A stretch of DNA of 64,000 nt from Rhytidiadelphus loreus (taxonomy: Eukaryota; Streptophyta; Bryopsida; Hypnales; Hylocomiaceae): the NCBI GenBank assembly GCA_947034895.1, contig OX344762.1, positions 51,873,087-51,937,086 on the forward strand. Reading direction: 5' to 3'. The notes under the pieces are model-generated. The model was given only the letters and a program-made list of their open reading frames with translations. It made no database searches and was not told the origin of the DNA. The first letter of the stretch is position 1, and each line of letters opens with the position of its first letter. Shown in pieces: positions 1 to 11,462 of this stretch. Made by a program: the position numbers and the translations under genes.

Positions 1-346
1 ACTCCAGGCCCACGCAATACGGAAGCTCGATGGGCCCGTCGACGATCGCCTGCGTCGATTGATTGGAGCTCACTTCCTTGTGAGCACTATACCCTATGCA
101 AGCATACTTGAAATCTCTAAAATTCCGGGAGTTTTTAGCCACTTCGCTGTCCAGATCATTGTGTACCATGAACACTTCCGGTTCACTGCTCCGGCTGAGG
201 CCCAGACAGACGGGATTCCGCCCATGTTCACGCATTATGCTCGAGTATAACAAACATCCTCTACAACTCCTGATGGTTTGCGAAATCTCAGTCTTTTCCG
301 GTGCCCCTGCCCCTGAGGAGCTCGCCTCCGCGGCTTCGCTAGCCAT
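1..346 (-). CDS. DUF8204-like plant protein, 5' part (runs off left edge)
   Basis: Reading the minus strand from ATG at 346, the frame stays open for 115 codons to the window edge, so the 3' part is missing. The protein starts MASEAAEASSSGAG and then carries the Cys-rich block RSCRGCLLYSSIMRE, a further Cys in NPVCLGLSR, then FKYACIGYS and ends at LPYCVGLE. This order (CxxC, then single Cys residues in a G-rich context, ending in a CVGLE-like motif) matches a plant-specific uncharacterised family, DUF8204, as I remember it. The repeated Cys residues suggest metal binding, but no function is established. The frame stays open upstream to a TAG near 519 without another ATG, so 346 is the only start I can support. 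Higher GC than the DNA to its right fits a host gene. Confidence 0.72.
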   Translation of the reverse strand, partial: MASEAAEASSSGAGAPEKTEISQTIRSCRGCLLYSSIMREHGRNPVCLGLSRSSEPEVFMVHNDLDSEVAKNSRNFRDFKYACIGYSAHKEVSSNQSTQAIVDGPIELPYCVGLE

Positions 347-1100
347 CTCCAAACCGAAACTCAGTGTCGAAACCCCTAACTCCGCTACCTCAAGTATTAG
401 GTCAACTTCAGTCTGCCATTCAGAAACTCCCCACAGGTACAATCCAAACTCGATTTTCGCGCCCAAACGTAACCTCTTCCCCGAAGCATCAAAATTCGCA
501 AAGACAGACACTATTCCCTACGCCTTCCCCTAAACCATAAACTAAATTAACAAACGCTTCAAGGCCAAAAACTTCACCGTCACCGCCGAGAATCAGAACT
601 CGACGAAACACACAAAATTAGGTCAAATTCCTCCGGAGTCGAAAAAGCGCCAAACAACACATGGGTTGTTTGTAAGGTTGGATCGGAAGAACAAAAGTCT
701 ACTCAATCAACGTAAGCGCTTCAAATGCTTCAGAAATTTTGAATCCACATGAAAAAACTAAGTGCGTTCCCACAATGGATTGTGCCAAAGCTCCGGTCCA
801 CATTGACTTCGACCGGGACTCTTTGAGAATTGTTTTCAGATGAGGAATTGCGAATGCACCGAGGGCGTTGTGAAATCGCGTGGAACCGAAACAAAATGGT
901 CGGGGCGCCCTCATCGAACCCTTGCGCAGCTGTGCATTGTGGATGAGCGGAGAAGGTCAGTGTCGAAATGGTTCTCGAGCAGGGATGGTACCGGCTGATC
1001 CGGTGACCTAACCGGGTGTATCCGGTGGTTTCCAATGCTGACGGGGTGGAGGGAGGTCAGAGGGTGACTGGGAATCGGCTTAGACAGATTTGTCAGGTTA
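347..1100 (-). promoter_or_regulatory. 5' leader and promoter region of the DUF8204-like gene
   Basis: This is the sequence upstream of the minus-strand start at 346. It is clearly richer in GC than the AT-rich DNA that begins near 1,100, as expected for a plant 5' UTR and proximal promoter. I could not fix a TATA box or transcription start. Reading frames on both strands here look like chance frames. Confidence 0.4.
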
Positions 1101-1596
1101 GTCAGGGTGCAAAATTAGTGTCACCTATCAAATTAGATTAGGGCCACTACCCAAAAAATAAGTGGAAATTACAGCAGTAATGTATTACTAGAAAAAATCC
1201 CATTGCAATGCAATGGGACTAAAATAGTTTCATCAACATGCAATGTTTCATTAGTGGGCATCAAAGGGAATTTGGTGAGGGGAGATTGAGCTATTAGTTA
1301 TCACATGTGGCACTCTTTGAGAGAAAACCAAGAATTTAGCTTTGGCACCCCTTCTGCACATTTCCTAAACATAGCTTAATGCCATTCACAATGAACAATA
1401 TTGTGTGTCTTGCTTCTTAATATGTTATATCCACACTTTTCTACAAGCTAAGTCTTTGCTTCTCTTTTCTACTGTAAAGAAAAAATGCACTAAGGTTGAT
1501 ACATTTCGATCTTGAATAGAAACCTTTGGTAGCTAATTGCAAGACGCTTTAGACTTATTTATTGTTTATTTAGTGTGTTTATTATGCATGTATCTT
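1101..1596. other. AT-rich intergenic DNA, no gene seen
   Basis: No coding frame, RNA gene or clear repeat boundary recognised. Confidence 0.5.
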
Positions 1597-2131
1597 AGGG
1601 CCACTTCACACTATGACCGTCCAAGTCAAGAGGCCATGGCATTGAGTGGCCAAACTTTGTTGAGTCCAAAGAAATGAGCAATAAATAGACAATAAATAAT
1701 AGGAATTGGAGCCATTGGCCGGCCATAGTGTGAAGCCTTCAAAGGCCAAACCCAAAGTCCACACCCTTGGCAATGAACTCCCATGGCCTCTTAACTTGGC
1801 CGGCTATAGTGTAAAGCCTCCAAAGACCAAGCCCAAAGTCCAAACTCTTAATAATGAAGTATCACCTACCAATCTAATGGCTAAGATCTTGTCATAAGTT
1901 GATGGCCTCTTGACCATAGTTTGGGCATTCATTTCTAGCCAACCCAAACTTCCTTTGAGAGTCCGTCGCCATGTAGACAATTTATTGCCATGTAGGTAGT
2001 TGGAGGGTGATGGCCTTTGGCCTTGTGCCTTCTAGTGTGAAGGGTCAAGAGGCAAAACTTTGGGTTTCTTGAAATTTGATTGGTGGAATCCCACGGCCTC
2101 TCGACCTTCGGTTGTAGTGTGAAGTGGCCCT
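1597..2131. mobile_element. MITE, 535 bp, 6-bp target duplication TATCTT
   Basis: The ends are inverted repeats. The left end reads AGGGCCACTTCACACT, and the reverse complement of the right end begins with the same 16 bases. Similarity continues inward for about 45 bp through a CAAGAGGCC / CGAGAGGCC block. TATCTT lies directly outside both ends (1591-1596 and 2132-2137). Inside is a tandem pair of roughly 81-bp units starting GGCCGGC at 1717 and 1798. There is no transposase, so this is non-autonomous. A 6-bp duplication does not point firmly to one superfamily. Confidence 0.8.
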
Positions 2132-2564
2132 TATCTTGCTTATGTGGAGTGATGTCATTTGTTTCTCCTTTCACTTCCCAAATTAAGGAAGCTTGGTTCT
2201 CAAGTTCATTGTTCTAAAATTTGTTGTAATTGGAATTCTACAAGCTTGGCAATTAAAAGTACATGTAAAATACTTTATTTTTTAAAGATAATTGTTGTAG
2301 AATATTTTAGAGTGGTAGCAATTGCTTCAAATGAAGGCTTTGAGTTTAATTTCTTAATTGAACCAAAGTTTGATGCTAAAGCCTTCAACTGTTGGATAGA
2401 AGTGGAGTGCTTAATTTATTGAGTCTTCATTGGAAGCCAATAGATTGTTAATACTTTAAATTTCTTCCAATTATTATTATTTTAAAATAAATATATTCTA
2501 AAAATTCTTGTTATTGATTACACCTAGTACTTAAACAACATTAAAGTAATAAATGAGGTCTACT

Positions 2565-2870
2565 TTGGAGTTCATAAGTGAACATTCAAATAATTACCAC
2601 GAAGTCTTCTTGTCCTCTTAGAAGATAAAATGGATTTGAGGGGATCTCCTATGATCTCAATACTTGCTGTGATTTTTTTGAAACTTTTAAGCTTTGTACT
2701 ATATTTATTAGTGAATTCCAAAGTTTATGAATATTGTAGTTCTTAGATATATTAAATAGTCTTGAAAATTCTTAGACATGCAAAACAATAAATTAAATAC
2801 TTTTTTAATCTTTGCAATAGAGATGACAATTTTGAATGTTTTTTGATGGAAAAAGACCTTGGAATTGTAG
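2565..2870. mobile_element. Decayed, internally deleted relative of the TTAA-flanked family X
   Basis: Segments around 2640-2690 (GGATCTCCTATGATCTCAAT, then TTTTTTTGAAACTTTTAAG) and 2815-2870 (AGAGATGACAATTTTGAATG, then TTTTTTGATGGAAAAAGACC) match the left and right parts of the complete copy at 43,789-44,710. The centre is missing, and the terminal CCCCTAAAG motifs have decayed, so the exact limits are uncertain. Confidence 0.5.
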
Positions 2871-3441
2871 CAATTAAGCTTTGTACTATATTTGTTAGTG
2901 AATTCTAGAGCTTACAAATATTGTGGTTTTTAGATTATTAAGTTTTTTTTAGTTTTTTTAAATAAATTAGTTTTAAATTAAAATACTTTTAACTTGCAAA
3001 GAAATAGATCCAAACATGGACATTGTGCTTCTACCTAAAAGCCACAAAAAACAAATATTTATGCAAAGTGTGCAATTGTATATTTGTGGATGTATGGAAA
3101 CATGTAATAAATTGGGAAGGAGCATAAGTGTTTGGCAAACATCCAAGACATCCTACAAGAATTGCAACGTTCTAACATTGGTAAGAATATTTTTGAAAGT
3201 GTATGCGTAACTTATTGTAATTTCTATATTTCATTTATTGTTTTAGGGGATGTATATTATTACTCATAGGCTTATTATACTAATAGATTGTAGAATTAAT
3301 ATAATATTTATTGAAATTATTTCTAAATCACTCAAATCTTTATTGCACTAATTTTCATTTGTTATAAATAGGAATAAATTTTTAATATATCTGAAGTATT
3401 ATTTAAGTTTTTATTATTTATTTATTTATTTACTTTTCAAC
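2871..3441. other. AT-rich DNA, no gene; ATTT microsatellite at its end
   Basis: Nothing coding recognised. A short (TTTA)n run lies at about 3416-3433, next to the following MITE. Confidence 0.45.
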
Positions 3442-3726
3442 CATTAGATGTTTTTTCGGGCCTCCAGGAGACCGTTTCAAGCTTGTTCCTTCACTGTTCT
3501 CCTCGTAGTGAAGGAACGGCCGGCTATCAAAAAGAAATTCAAAAAGAAATTCAAATTCTTCAAATGCAAAAAAAAGTTGAAAATAAATAAATAAATAAAT
3601 AGAAGAATTAGCTGGCAGACTCTTGGCCATGTAGGACCACTACGGTGTCACTGTAGCAGTTACATTCCTTGGTTATCACAACATTATAACTCGCGGTCTC
3701 CCGGAGGCCCGAGAAAACATCTAATG
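3442..3726. mobile_element. MITE, 285 bp, 33-bp terminal inverted repeats
   Basis: The outer 33 bp at 3442-3474 and 3694-3726 are inverted repeats matching at 31 of 33 positions, beginning CATTAGATGTTTT and containing CGGGCCTCC and GAGACCG. Inside is a perfect 11-bp stem GTTCCTTCACT / AGTGAAGGAAC (about 3484-3516) and a short (AAAT)n run near 3583-3600. I could not identify a convincing target duplication. There is no coding capacity. Confidence 0.75.
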
Positions 3727-5043
3727 TAATTAGAAAGACAAAACAAAGAAGAAATTCTATTGTTCTACGTGCAATCAAGATTTACCAATTCAAAAGATGA
3801 TTTGAAGAACCATATTGCAAAACATGTTATTGCTCTTGAAGATTGTCTTCTTCGTAAGTGTTCAACATATGTGGGCTCTACAAAAAGTATTATGCACAAA
3901 GTATCAAAGATTATATAGACTCAAGACTTTTAGAAAAAATATGTTCCAAAAAAAGAAGATCTTCAACAAATCTATACTCCAACATCACTTCAAGATCTTT
4001 CTAAAGAATTGGAATTTTACTTTACAAGAAGTAAAATTTCTAACAAAGGAAGCGCAATGGCTAGAAAAGATTGCTACACTTACAAAAAAAGGGCAATAGA
4101 AACAAAGATCCCAAATGGTGACTTTCAATATCCCCTTCAAATGTGGAAAACTAGCTTGGTAATTTTTTGGTTCTTTTTATAAAGATATTTTTTATATAGA
4201 TATTTATAATATGTAAATTATTTTATTTTATGACGTTCAAATACATTTTTAATGCGTTCTAATTCTATATAGGTATAAATATTCAAATTCAATAGAGCAC
4301 TTAGCAAAAGTCATGGTGGAGGGTTTAAGGAGATTTTTTCCTTCTATTTTTTAGCATCTAAATAATGTCTAGGTCATTGAAGGTATAGAATCCAATGACA
4401 ATTCTATAGGGAGCTCACGATTTTCTTCCATTTCTATAACCAAAGACAACAATGTTAAGGTTCACTATGACAACAATGACTTTTTTTATAGTTTTTTTAT
4501 AGCTTGATAACAGTGGTAAGTTTTGAATTTCTATGATTATATTTTTTAATTTGATTTTAATCAAATGCATTAATAAAAATTATATAAATTTTTATAATTA
4601 TTTTTTGAGATTTTCAAAAGGTACTTTTAAGAAATGGCATTGGCGTGTGATTTTATCTTGTAGAGTTGGGCCATTTTTTTGAGCCACAAATTAGAGACGT
4701 CATGCTTATCAAAGCGAGCAAAATTCATCATTATACAAGAACTATTGGATAACTTGGTCAACTTGGTACAACACTTTATTTTGCAAGCAATACTACTTTG
4801 TTGGTGTAAAATTGTGAATAGTGATGCGAAAAGAATCCATAGTGGCGTCAAACTTGGTGATAAAGAAACACTTAGGGCTATTCATTGGTAGAACAATAAT
4901 CGCATGTATCAAGTGCATATAAGTTCATTCCATAATTAGTTTACCTCTAAAAGGGCTTAGAGTATATGGGCTTGCAATTAGATACTTGGTGTATGTAAAG
5001 TAAATTCATTTGTTAGGAAAAAAAATTTGGAACAAATCATCAA
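3727..5043. other. AT-rich intergenic DNA, no gene seen
   Basis: Open frames at 3815-4099 and 4679-4891 are short, composition-driven and resemble nothing I know. No repeat boundary resolved. Confidence 0.45.
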
Positions 5044-5238
5044 TAGTATTGTTTCAAACTTTTTGTAGTAGATTATTAAAAGTATATTGTTGTAGTATTG
5101 CAACAATATAGTTCAGGTGCAAATGCAATCCCCCCATCGCAACAATATTGTTGCATACTATTTGTAATTTTGACACAGTATACTTTCAATACTCTACTGT
5201 GAATTGTTTGAAACAATATTGTTGCAATGGAGGGGTAC
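5044..5238. repeat. Foldback repeat with GCAACAATATTGTTGC palindrome
   Basis: Most of the left half (from TATTGTTTCAAAC at about 5048) is complementary to the right half (ending GTTTGAAACAATATTGTTGC before GGAGGGG). A perfect 16-bp palindrome, GCAACAATATTGTTGC, lies at 5139-5154. The structure could fold into a long hairpin and is probably a foldback MITE. No target duplication assigned. Confidence 0.6.
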
Positions 5239-5280
5239 TTTCTTGATGAATCTTTCATAACTCTCATGCATTGAAATTAG

Positions 5281-5350
5281 CCCTAAACCTTAAAACCTTA
5301 AAATCCTAAACCACAAAGCTTGAACCCTAATACCCTAACCCTCACCCTAA
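5281..5350. repeat. Degenerate telomere-like CCCTAAA-type tract
   Basis: A run of imperfect CCTAAACC, CCTTAAAA and CCCTAACCC units, similar to the plant telomere unit CCCTAAA but not a clean array. It is best read as an interstitial telomere-like relic or chance low complexity. Confidence 0.4.
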
Positions 5351-6085
5351 AGCATATTGTGAGAAACAATTCAATTTGTGGCCATTAAAAGAACCATTGC
5401 ACAAGCCAAGCATAAACCACTTAACCCCTCAGGCCTAACAACTTCTTGAAAATGGAGGTATTCAATAAATCTTCCCGCTTTAGATTTTTGGGCATATGGA
5501 TGAGCTTGAAAATTGTTGGATTTTTAGATTAACAATTTTGAATGATCAATGTGTACTAGTCAAAAATGTAGCTTTGGAGAAGAAAAATAATAGTAAGATG
5601 AATGATGTTTTTTTAACACCCCTAAAAAAATTGTATTGGAATCTAAAACAAATGAGGTACTTTTTAATTTTAAAAGAAAAGAAAAAACTCTCTTGAATTC
5701 ATATGCGATTTCCAACAAAAAGAATAGAAAGCCAAAACTACCCAAATTGGATCCTACAAAAAAATTTAAAATTAATGTATGAGTCAATATTTGAAATTTA
5801 ATAATTAGTAATTTTAGTATATTTTTTTGGAACATCTTCAAAAAAATTTGGAATCATCTTAATTATTTTTTATTCTTTATTACACAAGAGTGAACTTTGT
5901 ATTTTAAAAATTACTTAAGATACAACTTTGAAAAAATTCCCTCAAGATCCAGTTTGTTTGTGCAAACCAAAGGTTAGAAATGACTAAGAATTTTTTTTCC
6001 ATCCCTACTATTTCTTTTATTGTAAGAAAAAAAATTAGTCTGAAAAATTTACAATTGCTTATTTTAATTTTTACATTCCAAATAG
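5351..6085. other. AT-rich intergenic DNA, no gene seen
   Basis: Overlapping short frames on both strands near 5500-5840 have no recognisable motif. Confidence 0.45.
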
Positions 6086-6407
6086 ATGGGCAATTTCGTT
6101 AAAATGGCGGTATTCTATGTGCCATTTTCAGACTACTCAATCTCAACTATAAAAGTAACATCTAGTACAAGTGTAGATTTTAGAAATCTTTGGTTTATAT
6201 AGATTTCAGAGATCTAAGACATACATGGATTTTAGATTGAAGGGTTTGGATTTTTAAATTGACATCTAGGATATGAGTAGATTTCAAAAATCTATAAAAA
6301 ATATAGATTTCAAACATCTAGGACAGTTGTACATTTCAGACCGCCCGGTTTGAACTGTGAAAACTACCAAAATAGCAGAATGGCGCCATTTTAACGAAAT
6401 TGCCCAT
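6086..6407. mobile_element. MITE, 322 bp, perfect 24-bp TIRs, ATAG duplication
   Basis: Positions 6086-6109 and 6384-6407 are perfect inverted repeats over 24 bp, starting ATGGGCAATTTCGTT. ATAG sits directly outside each end (6082-6085 and 6408-6411). The interior has several AGATTT...AAATCT mini-palindromes. There is no open frame. The superfamily is not assigned because the duplication could also be read as 3 bp (TAG). Confidence 0.82.
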
Positions 6408-6896
6408 ATAGCCACTCCAAAGATCTTGAGTCAAATTCATATATCAAACTAATTTCATCCTTTTATTTAATCAATGTATGAAATTTTGATATTTTTATCA
6501 GTGGAAAATTTTATTTTCTATTTCTATTTGAATTTTTTCAAAAAAATTGATGGAAAAATCAAAATTAACTTCTAAAGAACCATTGTCCCTTCAAAGGAGA
6601 AAATGGAGATTAAGTAGGTTCCTATGACCTCAATTTCTAGTGAAACTTTTTGAAACTTTCTCATAAAATAGAAAAATTAATTAGCTTTCAATTGTAGGAA
6701 TATAATTTCTGTTTCAATTGGTAATACAAAGCAAAAGTAATACCACAAAAAGCATAGAACTAAGCTTGGTGGGTAGCACAAAAGAAATTGCAAAAATTCA
6801 AAATTCAAAATTCAATTTTTTTTTCTAAAATATTATATTTCTTTCTACAAGTGAAGCTTTGATTCATTCTATTTGGACTAGTAATGAACAAGTTAA

Positions 6897-8282
6897 TTCC
6901 TAAATGTTGAAGCCTTGTCAAATGTGTTTTTTCTATTAAAAAAGAGCATAGATTTATAATTATTTCCAATAAAGCAAGTTGATGTTTATTCAAAATCTAA
7001 CTTCATACGGATGCTTTAAAATCTTGCTTATTAGTGTGCATATCAATTTTGAAATTATACCAAGAGAAATGTATGTATTGTACTTTAGTATGTTGCCCTT
7101 CATCACAATATTTGAGAAATGTCCATGTAAGAGTTTTTTGGAATTAGAGGTAGCATGAATAATTAGACATTATATTAGCACATTAGGATGCACTTCCAAA
7201 ATCCTTGAATTCAAATGAAGTGCTATAAAACTCATTACACAATCCACCTTGTAATTCTTGAAACACAATTTTTTTTGTAAGTAGAAATTGCAAATAACTC
7301 CAAATCAACACTTGCATGTTTAAATTTTCAACCATCCAAATCATGAAAACACTTTACTCTTTCCATTCCCGGGGAGGACACTCCCCACGTTTCAACCCAC
7401 GTGCGGCGGAAAAAGTAATACTTGTAATACACCTTAAAATTTAATTTTTTTTTCAAAAAAAAATTATGGATAGATTTTACTACTTTAAAAGTTTATGTTT
7501 TGAATTATTGGTATTTTTTTATGCTAATAGTAATTAGCTATAAATTTTTTAAGAAAAAAGATACACTATAAAGCTGAAAATAACTTTCACACCTCTATAT
7601 TATATAAGAAAAAAAAATATGAAAAATGAAAAAAAAATATTCTATAGAATAGCTTTCTATTGAAAGTTTATTTTGGTTGAGTATTGATGCAATAGTCATC
7701 TTCATGTGAGTTCTATAAATATTTTAGTTGGAGAACATGCCATTTTAGTTCATTTTTCAACCCTTTTTAGACAATATATCTTATGTTATTTGAAATTGAA
7801 TTTTTTTTTCAATAGAAACCTTTAGTCATTGTTAAACAAAGCTCAAAATTTTAGGATGAAATTATAGTTTATTCAAAAGTAAATAGGGGGTTAAAAAATC
7901 ACTTTGCCACACGTGGGTACCCCAAATGTAGTGAGAGTGTCTTCCCCTAGTTTCCATTGGGACCATTTTTGAAGCAAATGGATAAGAACAATTTATTAGA
8001 TCTCAAATCAAGTGAAATTGTTAAGTTTTGTTCAAAGTTGAAAAATCAAGTAAAATTCACAAGCTTTATTCTTCCACTAATGGTGCATATATGCCTTTGA
8101 AGACCTCTAGAAAAAAATTGATCGTTTTTAATGAATAAAAATTTAAAAAGCTTTCAGTAGTTAACCTTCAATATTGTCATAAAACAATTTTAAATAGTCA
8201 AAGGAATTTAATTGCTTATACCAAAATAAGCCTGAAATTATAGACCGACTAGATTATATTTGGTTTGTTAAGTAGTTAAGGA
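6897..8282. mobile_element. Family Z element nested in family X, flanked by TTAA
   Basis: TTAA lies at 6893-6896 and 8283-8286. The uninterrupted relative at 44.1 kb reads AAGTTATGGACACTCTTG where this copy reads AAGTTAA, the insert, then TTAAGGACAATCTTG, so the insertion site and TTAA duplication are visible. The element's middle and right parts match 55,630-56,084. It carries its own insertion, the hAT-type MITE at 7368-7950. No coding sequence. Confidence 0.75.
7368..7950. mobile_element. hAT-type MITE, 583 bp, 8-bp duplication TTTCCATT
   Basis: TTTCCATT occurs at 7360-7367 and 7951-7958, immediately outside the element. The ends are diverged inverted repeats: the left starts CCCGGGGAGGACACTC, and the right, read in complement, starts CTAGGGGAAGACACTC; both lead to CCCACGTG. 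The related sequence at about 55,890-55,910 (CTTTACACTTTACATTGAGACC, shown only as its 5' 20 bases CTTTACACTTTACATTGAGA) lacks the insert, so both edges are confirmed by comparison within this window. Eight-bp duplications and GGGG-type ends are typical of the hAT superfamily. Confidence 0.82.
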
Positions 8283-8877
8283 TTAAGGACAATCTTGTTC
8301 TTTGGGCAATCTAAGCATCTTTTGAAAAAATAACTTATAGGATTCATTTGTAAATGCAATTTTCACAATTTTCATGAAATATGGTTTGACAAGATTAAAT
8401 TTGTCTGCTAAAACAATCTCACCATTGGGATTATTGTGTTTCAATTCCATATTACAGCTATTAGTGATTTAGTTTCTCCTTTCAATCTTTGACCTATTTC
8501 TACTTAACAGTTTAAAAAAAATGAAATTAGGTTTATTTTCTTGAATTTTTTTGAAGATTTTCCATTCAATTCTTCAATACAATTTTTTTTTAAATCAAAG
8601 TTTCTAGTACAAAAAATATTCCACAAATGGTGGTCAAAGTCATCTAAAATTACAAGCTATTGTTCAGGTTTTTTTTTTTCCAAATTTGAATGCTAATATC
8701 TTCCAATGTGTATAGTCAAACTTCAGGAAATTTTGACCACATCATCAAAGATAGGTGAAGTATAAAATATTATAGTTAAATTCTTAAAAAATATTTTTTT
8801 TGCTCTCTGGAATGAATGTAGTAGAAATGGCAATTTTGAGTGGTTTTCGATAGAAAAATGACCTTGCTCTTTTAGTA

Positions 8878-9590
8878 GTAAAGGCAGAATTATGTCAATT
8901 AGAATATATATTATAATAGTGAGGAATGTTTACCATAAATGAAGGTTAGAATTTAAAACTTAATTTTGTAATTCAAATTTGAAATTCATTTTAAAAGGAA
9001 AAAATATGAATGAAAAACATAATATATTGTGTTATTTGGATTTTAACACATGGAGCTTGCAATTATAGTAATTCTTTCAATTTTAGATTTTTTTTAGAAT
9101 TTCAAGATGAAATAGAGAGAAAACTTGTCAAGCTTCATTTTCTTAGTTTAAATTATGTACCAAAAATGATTATATTGAAAGTTACATTGAAGGTTGACCA
9201 AAGAGCATCCACTTTTTGACCTTAAGTTTAGGGATTAATACCTTCACACTCATCCATTCACAAGTTCTTGCACTATCATCGACAACCTTGTCCATCCACT
9301 AGCTACCTTGTCCTTGTCCTCATCCATATCCTCGTCCGTCGAATTGTTTGCATGTCTTTAAGTATCAACAAGAAACTGGGATGGAGTGTTGGGTATGTAT
9401 TAGAAAAAAACCATTTGCCCGACGCAAATGTGCAAGGGCAAACAATATACATGCATGCGGGCATGCATGGAGCCCATATGATGCAATTTCTTAGGTTAAA
9501 AAAACACTTTAAATTCACATTTTTTGAGGGCTTTTTGATGGTACCAAGACGAGACCACGGGACGCACAGCACTAGAAATCTCACCGTAAT
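8878..9590. other. AT-rich intergenic DNA, no gene seen
   Basis: The frames at 9010-9219, 9268-9609 and the minus-strand frame over the same stretch have no recognised motif. Confidence 0.4.
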
Positions 9591-9840
9591 GAACAAACAA
9601 CTAGCCTAACTTAAGATATGGACCAGTGTGCCTTGTGTTGTTGCCACATCTAAAATGTAAATAAGAATAATTTTTGAACTCATAAAAACTTTGAAATTCA
9701 ATAATTTTCCACCATACGCTTGAAACAAAGCCCGTGCACTCCTCCTCACCAAAAGCTTTCTGACAATATCAAGAACGTAACCAAAGAATGCACTGTCTAG
9801 GAGATCTCAGTGTATTAAACAAACAAACAAAACTTTTATT
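9591..9840 (-). repeat. Dispersed repeat, inverted relative at 43.26-43.56 kb
   Basis: In reverse complement this stretch matches 43,265-43,560. Shared anchors are GTTTGTTT, TGAGATCTCC, GTGCACGGGCTTTGTTT (GTGTACGGGCTTTGTTT in the other copy) and GTGGCAACA...CACAAGGCA. The two copies are diverged. No ends defined. Confidence 0.6.
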
Positions 9841-11027
9841 AGACACCCCTAAATCTTCAAGGCACCATTACGATTCTTGTCTGATTTTTTCCATACTTCT
9901 TTTTGTACTTGGAAATTTAATGCTCAACAATTACTTTATGTGATGAGATAGTTTAATTACAAGTTTCAAGCAAGCAAACACCTCTAATAATTCAAGCAAG
10001 CACCTCTAATATTATTAGACCAACTTTTTACTTGTATTAGGGGCGTAGTAGGGTGTTTCAAACTAAGTTAACTCTCCTATAGTTTAATAGCCTCTCGATT
10101 GATGTAGCAAATAGACATACTAATCCATTTCAATCTCAATTTATAGGGCCGGATTACACAAGTCTAGACACTTAACGACTATTTGACCATGTTCAATTTC
10201 ATTGCCATATTTTTCATAAATCTAATATTGAAATTTTCTATACCATACTAAGCTTCTAGCAATAGCAATAATATTACAAGAATTGCGCTAAATAGAGTCC
10301 AAAGAGTTCTATGCTAAGAATATCAAGCTTATTACTATCCAAGCATTGACAAATCAAATAATCATCATTTTCTTACTCTAAAAGTAAACATAAGTTTAAC
10401 ATAAGGAACAATTTCAAAGCATAAAGAAGTTTTTGAAAGTTTTCAAGAAGCCCTTGACGTCAACTATGCCCATCCTACAACAAAACATCATGTTGTAATG
10501 TTAGTGATGAAACAATAGGTGCCTTCAACCCATAGCATATGTTATAGTTGTCACTAGAATACAATCAAAATTACTCATGCAAACCAAATTTCATCACAAG
10601 GCTAAAACAACAACCAAACCACAAGACAAATTGAACATTGTACCATGCTTCGCAAGGGATCTATTACAATCTGAGAGTTACTACAAGCAAAGTCGAAAAC
10701 ACTTTGCTAATATTGTATGAGAGTTAGCTATGAAATGCTCAAAACTCCATGATAGGGTTGAAATAGGTAAGCAAGGTAAGCAAGTAAGATGGGTCAAACT
10801 GGGGATAGGAGAAGCACCAGAGCTTCACAATAGCAATTTCTACTTTTCCTATTTAATGTTAAGGCAAGGCTTTAACTTGTTAGAGCTTATTGTAAGGGCA
10901 TGTCTCTAGCTATTCAAACTTAACCAAACTTCATTAAATCTTAGCCCTTCTAATCAAATAGTAATAATAAACTGAGGGTGCAGTAAGCATTAGGGCTATA
11001 ATTCCAAAGCTAGCCAAATCGGTAGGT
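9841..11027. other. Intergenic DNA, no gene seen
   Basis: No coding frame longer than chance and no defined repeat edge. Confidence 0.45.
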
Positions 11028-11462
11028 TGCTTGATTGAATGGGACATGCCTAAGTTGATGGCATGTTGATTGGTATGTTTTTACATAACAACTAACCCTT
11101 GGTAGGCCTTTTAAAGTATGTGCACACATAATTGTTACTAATTGCAATTGAACATATTAACTATTAAAGGCAAATTTTATTTTTAATTTTACTTCTATTG
11201 GTAAGTGAAAGAAGATCATTAACATACTTTAGTATGCATTATTTGGACATTGTATGAATAATTATTATGCATTTCTAGAGTATTGAACATAGATATACTC
11301 TAAATCAATATTGATTTGTGGTGTTTAGATGGCATACATGTTTAGAACTAATACCTTCATTTTAGACAAGAATACATGGTGGTTATGAGTGAGGGACAAT
11401 TTTGGATGTTCTTAATTATCTTAATTCCTTAATGCTCAAAGTGACAATATCAAGACTGCATT
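11028..11462 (+). repeat. 435-bp dispersed repeat, direct copy at 47,338-47,769
   Basis: The two copies align almost without gaps. Shared stretches include AACTAACCCTTGGTAG, GAATAATTATTATGCATTT, TTTGTGGTGTTTAGATGGCA and TTTTGGATGTTCTTAATTAT. The ends are marked only by where similarity stops, so I cannot say whether it is a MITE or a piece of a larger element. Confidence 0.75.

Larger units (their letters stand above)
6569..8877 (+). mobile_element. Family X TTAA-type element, split by a nested insertion
   Basis: The left part (6569 to about 6896) and right part (about 8283-8877) together align along their length with the complete copy at 43,789-44,710, with shared stretches such as TTTTTGAAACTTT and ACAATCTCAC. 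Removing the nested element plus one TTAA leaves about 919 bp, against 922 bp for the copy at 43.8 kb. TTAA precedes the left end (6565-6568). The right end has decayed to TTTAGTAGTAA. The element is non-coding. Confidence 0.75.

Noticed and set aside
96..533. 145-codon plus-strand frame at the left edge
   Set aside because: It is the antisense of the DUF8204-like exon and leader; the minus-strand translation carries the family motifs.
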